From the NCBI GenBank assembly GCA_963705355.1, contig OY970070.1, positions 744,001-808,000 on the forward strand: a stretch of DNA of 64,000 bases. Reading direction: 5' to 3'. Positions 61,273-64,000 of the stretch are shown piece after piece. Each line of letters opens with the position of its first letter. Positions within the stretch are counted from its first letter, which is position 1. The position numbers and the translations under genes are program-made. The DNA is from COMBO-56-21 sp963705355 (lineage in GTDB: Archaea > Thermoplasmatota > Thermoplasmata > UBA10834). The notes under the pieces were generated by a model, which worked only from the letters and a program-made list of their open reading frames with translations, was not told the origin of the DNA and made no database searches.

Positions 61273-61400
61273 TTCCATTTGAGATCTTTAGAACCAGCCA
61301 TACCTGGAGTGGATATTTGTTTTCCTCGCACGTCGATTCACTTCACGTCCGCCAAAAGGCTATTATTGCCCGATCTCGTGCTTGGCCATTGGTGTTGAGA

Positions 61401-61754
61401 ATGGGAGAAAACTTACTCATCGTGTTGAACGACGCCCCGTATGGGACAGAGAAGGCTTACAACGGGTTTCGGCTCGCCATAGCCCTCCAGGCTAGAGACA
61501 ACAATGTGAATGTGTTCCTGATGGCAGATGCCGTTTTCTGCGGCGTCCCCAAGCAGGAGACTCCGTCAGGATACTATAACATAAATGAGATGCTCGGAAG
61601 AGTTCTGACAAAGGGCGGACGAGTGGCAGCCTGCGGAAGTTGCATGAAAGCAAGAGGTCTCAGTGTCGAAGCCCTCATCAAAGGTGTCGAACAGGGCTCC
61701 ATGGCGCTTCTTTCAGAATGGACCGAGAAATGCGGCAAGATCCATTCATTCTGA
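61401..61754 (+). CDS. DsrE-family sulfur carrier-like protein, copy 2
   Basis: This DsrE-fold protein has 117 residues: NLLIVLNDAPYGTEKAYNGF, VFLMADAVFCGVPKQETP, and the cysteine pair in VAACGSCMKARGL. It differs much from copy 1 at 57080, so the two are not a recent duplication. ATG 61401 is preceded by a weak GAGA; an AT-rich GGCTATTATT near 61360 could be its promoter. Its stop lies over the relic on the other strand. Confidence 0.87.
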   Translation: MGENLLIVLNDAPYGTEKAYNGFRLAIALQARDNNVNVFLMADAVFCGVPKQETPSGYYNINEMLGRVLTKGGRVAACGSCMKARGLSVEALIKGVEQGSMALLSEWTEKCGKIHSF

Positions 61755-61952
61755 TGAGCGCGTTCGACATCGCACCAATAGACCGATGATTTCGAGTCTT
61801 TCGGCCCTCATCCGTTCTGCAGTTTCTCGAGGACACTTCTCCTCGTTGTCCGTTCCATGTCCTCTTCCGTATCCTCTTGGCATCCGCGAATCACCTCGCT
61901 TCTCCATCGACATTCTTGATGACCTTCAACACGATCTCCTCGAACGCCTTGT
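61746..61952 (-). pseudogene. Relic of the DUF5320-like/Mrp gene junction
   Basis: On the minus strand, AFEEIVLKVIKNVDGEAR then TGA corresponds to the Mrp C-terminus AFEEIVSKIVKKINGERR at 56205. After the same ribosome site (AGGTGATT) comes ATG and PRGYGRGHGTDNEE, matching the start PRGYGRGFGMGR of the gene at 55842. The match covers about 61857-61952 and fades on both sides. The gene order of the original is kept, so a block was copied and worn down. 61953-62031 holds nothing visible. Confidence 0.72.
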
Positions 61953-62031
61953 GAAGCAGGTACCTGGATAACAATGAGGAACGAGCTCGGCGAGAGGAAT
62001 GAGATGGATTGCTACCATACCTGTCAAGGAC

Positions 62032-62778
62032 TCACAGACCTTTCATCAAGTTCCTACGGAGGACCTTTCTCGCTGCGAACACGAACAGCGCGGTGAACAG
62101 CAAGAGACTTAGGATGTCAATAGCCCAATTGAACACCGAGCTCTGACCCATGCTGGCATCCAGCCCGTCCACCAGGTAAGTGAGTGGGGAAAAATGAGCT
62201 ATGAAGAACCCGGGGCCAGTCATATCGCTCAAGGAAATGAAGATCCCACTGATGAATATCAAAGGAAACCGGACCAGGGATGACAACATCATAACGTTCG
62301 ATGGCGTCCGTCCTCCCGTTGATGATAGAAGTTCGCCTAGGGCCGCAAAGCATGCGTTGCCCAGCACGAATAGTATTGCAAGCAGGAAGATGTTGGTGAC
62401 GGTCAGCCCCAGCAGAATTATCCCCAACACACCTACGACAGTACTGATGAGGAGGCCGAAAAGCGCTCCAGCCAGCATGTCCCCAAGAATGATCGTGGTC
62501 ACACTGACGGGCAGCGACAGCAGACGTTCGAAGGTCCCTGCCTGCTTCTCCCAGGGGACTATGATCGGGCCCACCGATGAGGAAGTGAAGAACAGGGACA
62601 TGGCCAGGAATCCTGGGAAGTATCTAGATATCTCTAGATGTCGACCTACAAAGAATGCAAAGAAGAGAAAGGTTGGAAGTAGGAGGCCGAAGATGTACAC
62701 TGGTGCTTTGCGATAGTATATGCGCATGTTCTTGCGGGCAATAGTGAATACCCCGCGGAGGAGTAGCGGGTAGTTCAT
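62032..62778 (-). CDS. ABC-2 type transporter permease
   Basis: This membrane protein of 248 residues has six hydrophobic segments. The ABC-2 signature region VPWEKQAGTFERLLSLPVS and FSPLTYLVDGL are typical of drug, lipid or polysaccharide exporters. Its ATG overlaps the stop of the ATPase gene by four bases. With PadR upstream this is a common export unit; the substrate is unknown. Confidence 0.92.
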   Translation of the reverse strand: MNYPLLLRGVFTIARKNMRIYYRKAPVYIFGLLLPTFLFFAFFVGRHLEISRYFPGFLAMSLFFTSSSVGPIIVPWEKQAGTFERLLSLPVSVTTIILGDMLAGALFGLLISTVVGVLGIILLGLTVTNIFLLAILFVLGNACFAALGELLSSTGGRTPSNVMMLSSLVRFPLIFISGIFISLSDMTGPGFFIAHFSPLTYLVDGLDASMGQSSVFNWAIDILSLLLFTALFVFAARKVLRRNLMKGL

Positions 62779-63695
62779 ATCCCTCCCTCCGTCAGCTTCA
62801 CGAAGATGTCTTCCAGTGTCGGACCCACCGTGGTCAAGGAGATGATCTTCAACCCCTTTTCATCTCCAATCTTCACGATGTCTCTAATGGCATCGTCTGG
62901 ATTGTCGGTGTGGAAGCGCCACTTGTCCCCCCATGCGTCGATGTGGGAGATGTGCGCTGAGGCGAAGGAGGACAGATCGACTTTTCTGTCGAAGGCCACC
63001 TCCACCGTCTGGATGCTCTCGTAGGCCCGCCGTAGCTTCTCCGGGGCCTCGATGGCAGCGATTCTTCCTTTGTTGATTATGCATACTCTCTGACAAAGTC
63101 TGTTGGCTTCCTCAATGTTGTGAGTGGTCAGTACGATCGTACACCCTTGAGCGTTCATCTTCTTTACCAAATCAACAATCAATCTTCTGCTCTGTACGTC
63201 CAGACCTTCTGTGGGCTCATCAAGCAGCAATACAACGGGTTGGTGGATAATGGCGCAAGCGATTGATACCCGCTGGCGCATGCCTTTTGAGAAGGTGCGC
63301 ACATAGTCGTCACCTCGATCGGCCAAGCCCAGCAACGTAAGCAGCTCTTCCGACCGCAATTCCCTATCCCGCCGTGAAAGTCCGTAAAAGCGCCCCACAA
63401 GGTCCAGGTTCTCCCGGGCAGAGAGGTCCTGATATACATTCCCAACCTCTGGTATGCAACCCATTTTCATCTTGGCTTCCAAGGGGTGCTTGACGATGTC
63501 GATGCCCTCAATGGACACATTTCCAGAATCGGGTTCTATTATCCCAGTGAGCATGCGAATGGTCGTGGTCTTCCCAGCTCCGTTGGGACCGAGAAGGCCG
63601 AAGAACTCACCCTTCTTGACATGGAAGTTGACGTGGTCGACGGCGAGGAGCTCGCCGAAGTACTTGGTCAGGCTTTCGGCTTCAATTGCATCCAT
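62775..63695 (-). CDS. ABC transporter ATP-binding protein
   Basis: This ATPase of 306 residues has Walker A LLGPNGAGKTTTIRML, the signature FSKGMRQRVSIA, Walker B VVLLLDEPTEGLD, and the switch His in TTHNIEEA. The C-terminal 80 residues carry the DUF4162-like domain of multidrug-type ATPases. Start ATG 63695 (MDAIEAESLTKYF) fits the family and lies five bases after the PadR stop; GGGGGTC is upstream. Confidence 0.93.
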   Translation of the reverse strand: MDAIEAESLTKYFGELLAVDHVNFHVKKGEFFGLLGPNGAGKTTTIRMLTGIIEPDSGNVSIEGIDIVKHPLEAKMKMGCIPEVGNVYQDLSARENLDLVGRFYGLSRRDRELRSEELLTLLGLADRGDDYVRTFSKGMRQRVSIACAIIHQPVVLLLDEPTEGLDVQSRRLIVDLVKKMNAQGCTIVLTTHNIEEANRLCQRVCIINKGRIAAIEAPEKLRRAYESIQTVEVAFDRKVDLSSFASAHISHIDAWGDKWRFHTDNPDDAIRDIVKIGDEKGLKIISLTTVGPTLEDIFVKLTEGGI

Positions 63696-63699
63696 CGGT

Positions 63700-64000
63700 T
63701 CATGACCCCCTTCGTTTCCTAGCGGTCTTGTCCTCGAAGTTGTCGTCATAAAATCGCACAAGGTCGTCCATAAGCTGCCTCCTTCTCTTGACCATCTGCA
63801 GCCCTTCCTTCAGGAACTCCTTTCCCTCTTGCGTGATGGTGTAGACCCTTCTGTCCACCTGAGACGCCTTCTTCTCCCAGCGGGAGGCCAGAAGTCCTCT
63901 CTCCTCGAGTCTCCTCAGCATCGTGTAGATGGCACCGGGCTCGGGGGCGTATTCGTTCGAGGTGAACTTTCTGAGCTCGCCCATGATCCGATATCCATGG
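63700..64000 (-). CDS. PadR-family transcription regulator (partial)
   Basis: The gene runs past the right edge; about 99 codons are seen. HGYRIMGELRKFTS and PGAIYTMLRRLEERGLLASR form the PadR winged helix, and RRVYTITQEGKEFL the wing. The C-terminal part is a coiled helix. The in-frame ATG at 63984 is internal, since family residues continue before it. It precedes the ABC-2 genes and most likely represses them until a ligand binds. Confidence 0.9.
   Translation of the reverse strand, partial: HGYRIMGELRKFTSNEYAPEPGAIYTMLRRLEERGLLASRWEKKASQVDRRVYTITQEGKEFLKEGLQMVKRRRQLMDDLVRFYDDNFEDKTARKRRGS

Noticed and set aside
1..64000. CRISPR arrays and insertion sequences
   Set aside because: No regularly spaced direct repeats, Cas genes, transposase or terminal inverted repeats were seen.

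Overview
The window is archaeal and most likely from a Thermoplasmatota (euryarchaeal) genome of moderately high GC. It carries aIF2 gamma, aIF5B, aIF5A, ribosomal proteins S6e, S28e, L24e and L7Ae, Nop5, an Sm-like protein, CDP-archaeol synthase, family-4 uracil-DNA glycosylase, an XPD-like helicase, and a TATA-box promoter style in which many genes look leaderless. No tRNA, rRNA, CRISPR array or intact insertion sequence was seen. The species cannot be fixed from the sequence alone.

Layout. 1-5.2 kb: translation genes (eif2g-rps6e; rpl7ae-rps28e-rpl24e-ndk-infB), followed by a decayed GNAT acetyltransferase. 5.6-10.3 kb: a 2Fe-2S corrinoid-activator-like ATPase and two tandem saccharopine-dehydrogenase-like paralogues, each with its own matching promoter. 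10.4-23.3 kb: mixed metabolism and signalling (MFS and EamA transporters, PEP synthase, a glycosyltransferase, an M20 peptidase homologue with altered metal ligands, a radical SAM protein, a soluble GAF-PAS histidine kinase, a gamma-carbonic-anhydrase-like protein lacking one zinc ligand, a thiamine-binding-type protein). 23.5-29.6 kb: helicase, carS-pyrE-udg and a secreted, membrane-anchored C11 peptidase. 29.6-37.3 kb: a surface-glycan cassette (two GT2, UDP-sugar dehydrogenase, galU, and a WbpD/WbpE/WbpB-like trio that would make a 2,3-diacetamido uronate, then a GT4). 37.4-42.5 kb: smc-scpA-scpB behind a terminator, a TATA box and a palindrome. 42.5-51 kb: Lsm, sugar nucleotidyltransferase, phosphate transporter with its PhoU-like partner, phosphohexomutase, agmatinase-aIF5A, Nop5, mtnA.

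51.3-60.2 kb is the most distinctive part. It is a nearly continuous leftward gene string led by two regulators (DUF134 and an HTH_10 protein). Then come a radical SAM enzyme, a DUF1847 protein, DsrE, an Mrp/NBP35 ATPase, a DUF5320-like protein, three very small cysteine-rich proteins, two NifX-type proteins, a NifU-type scaffold, two ferredoxin-containing MinD ATPases and a metallo-beta-lactamase-fold enzyme. Many neighbours overlap at start and stop codons. The gene set recalls the anaerobe-specific orange-protein (ORP) and Fe-S/Mo cofactor carrier clusters. There are no nitrogenase genes.

60.2-62 kb looks like a worn duplicate of that cluster. It holds a second intact NifX and a second DsrE, together with relics of a zinc-ribbon gene, a cysteine desulfurase C-terminus, and the DUF5320/Mrp gene junction. 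The window ends with an ABC-2 exporter and a PadR regulator cut by the right edge.
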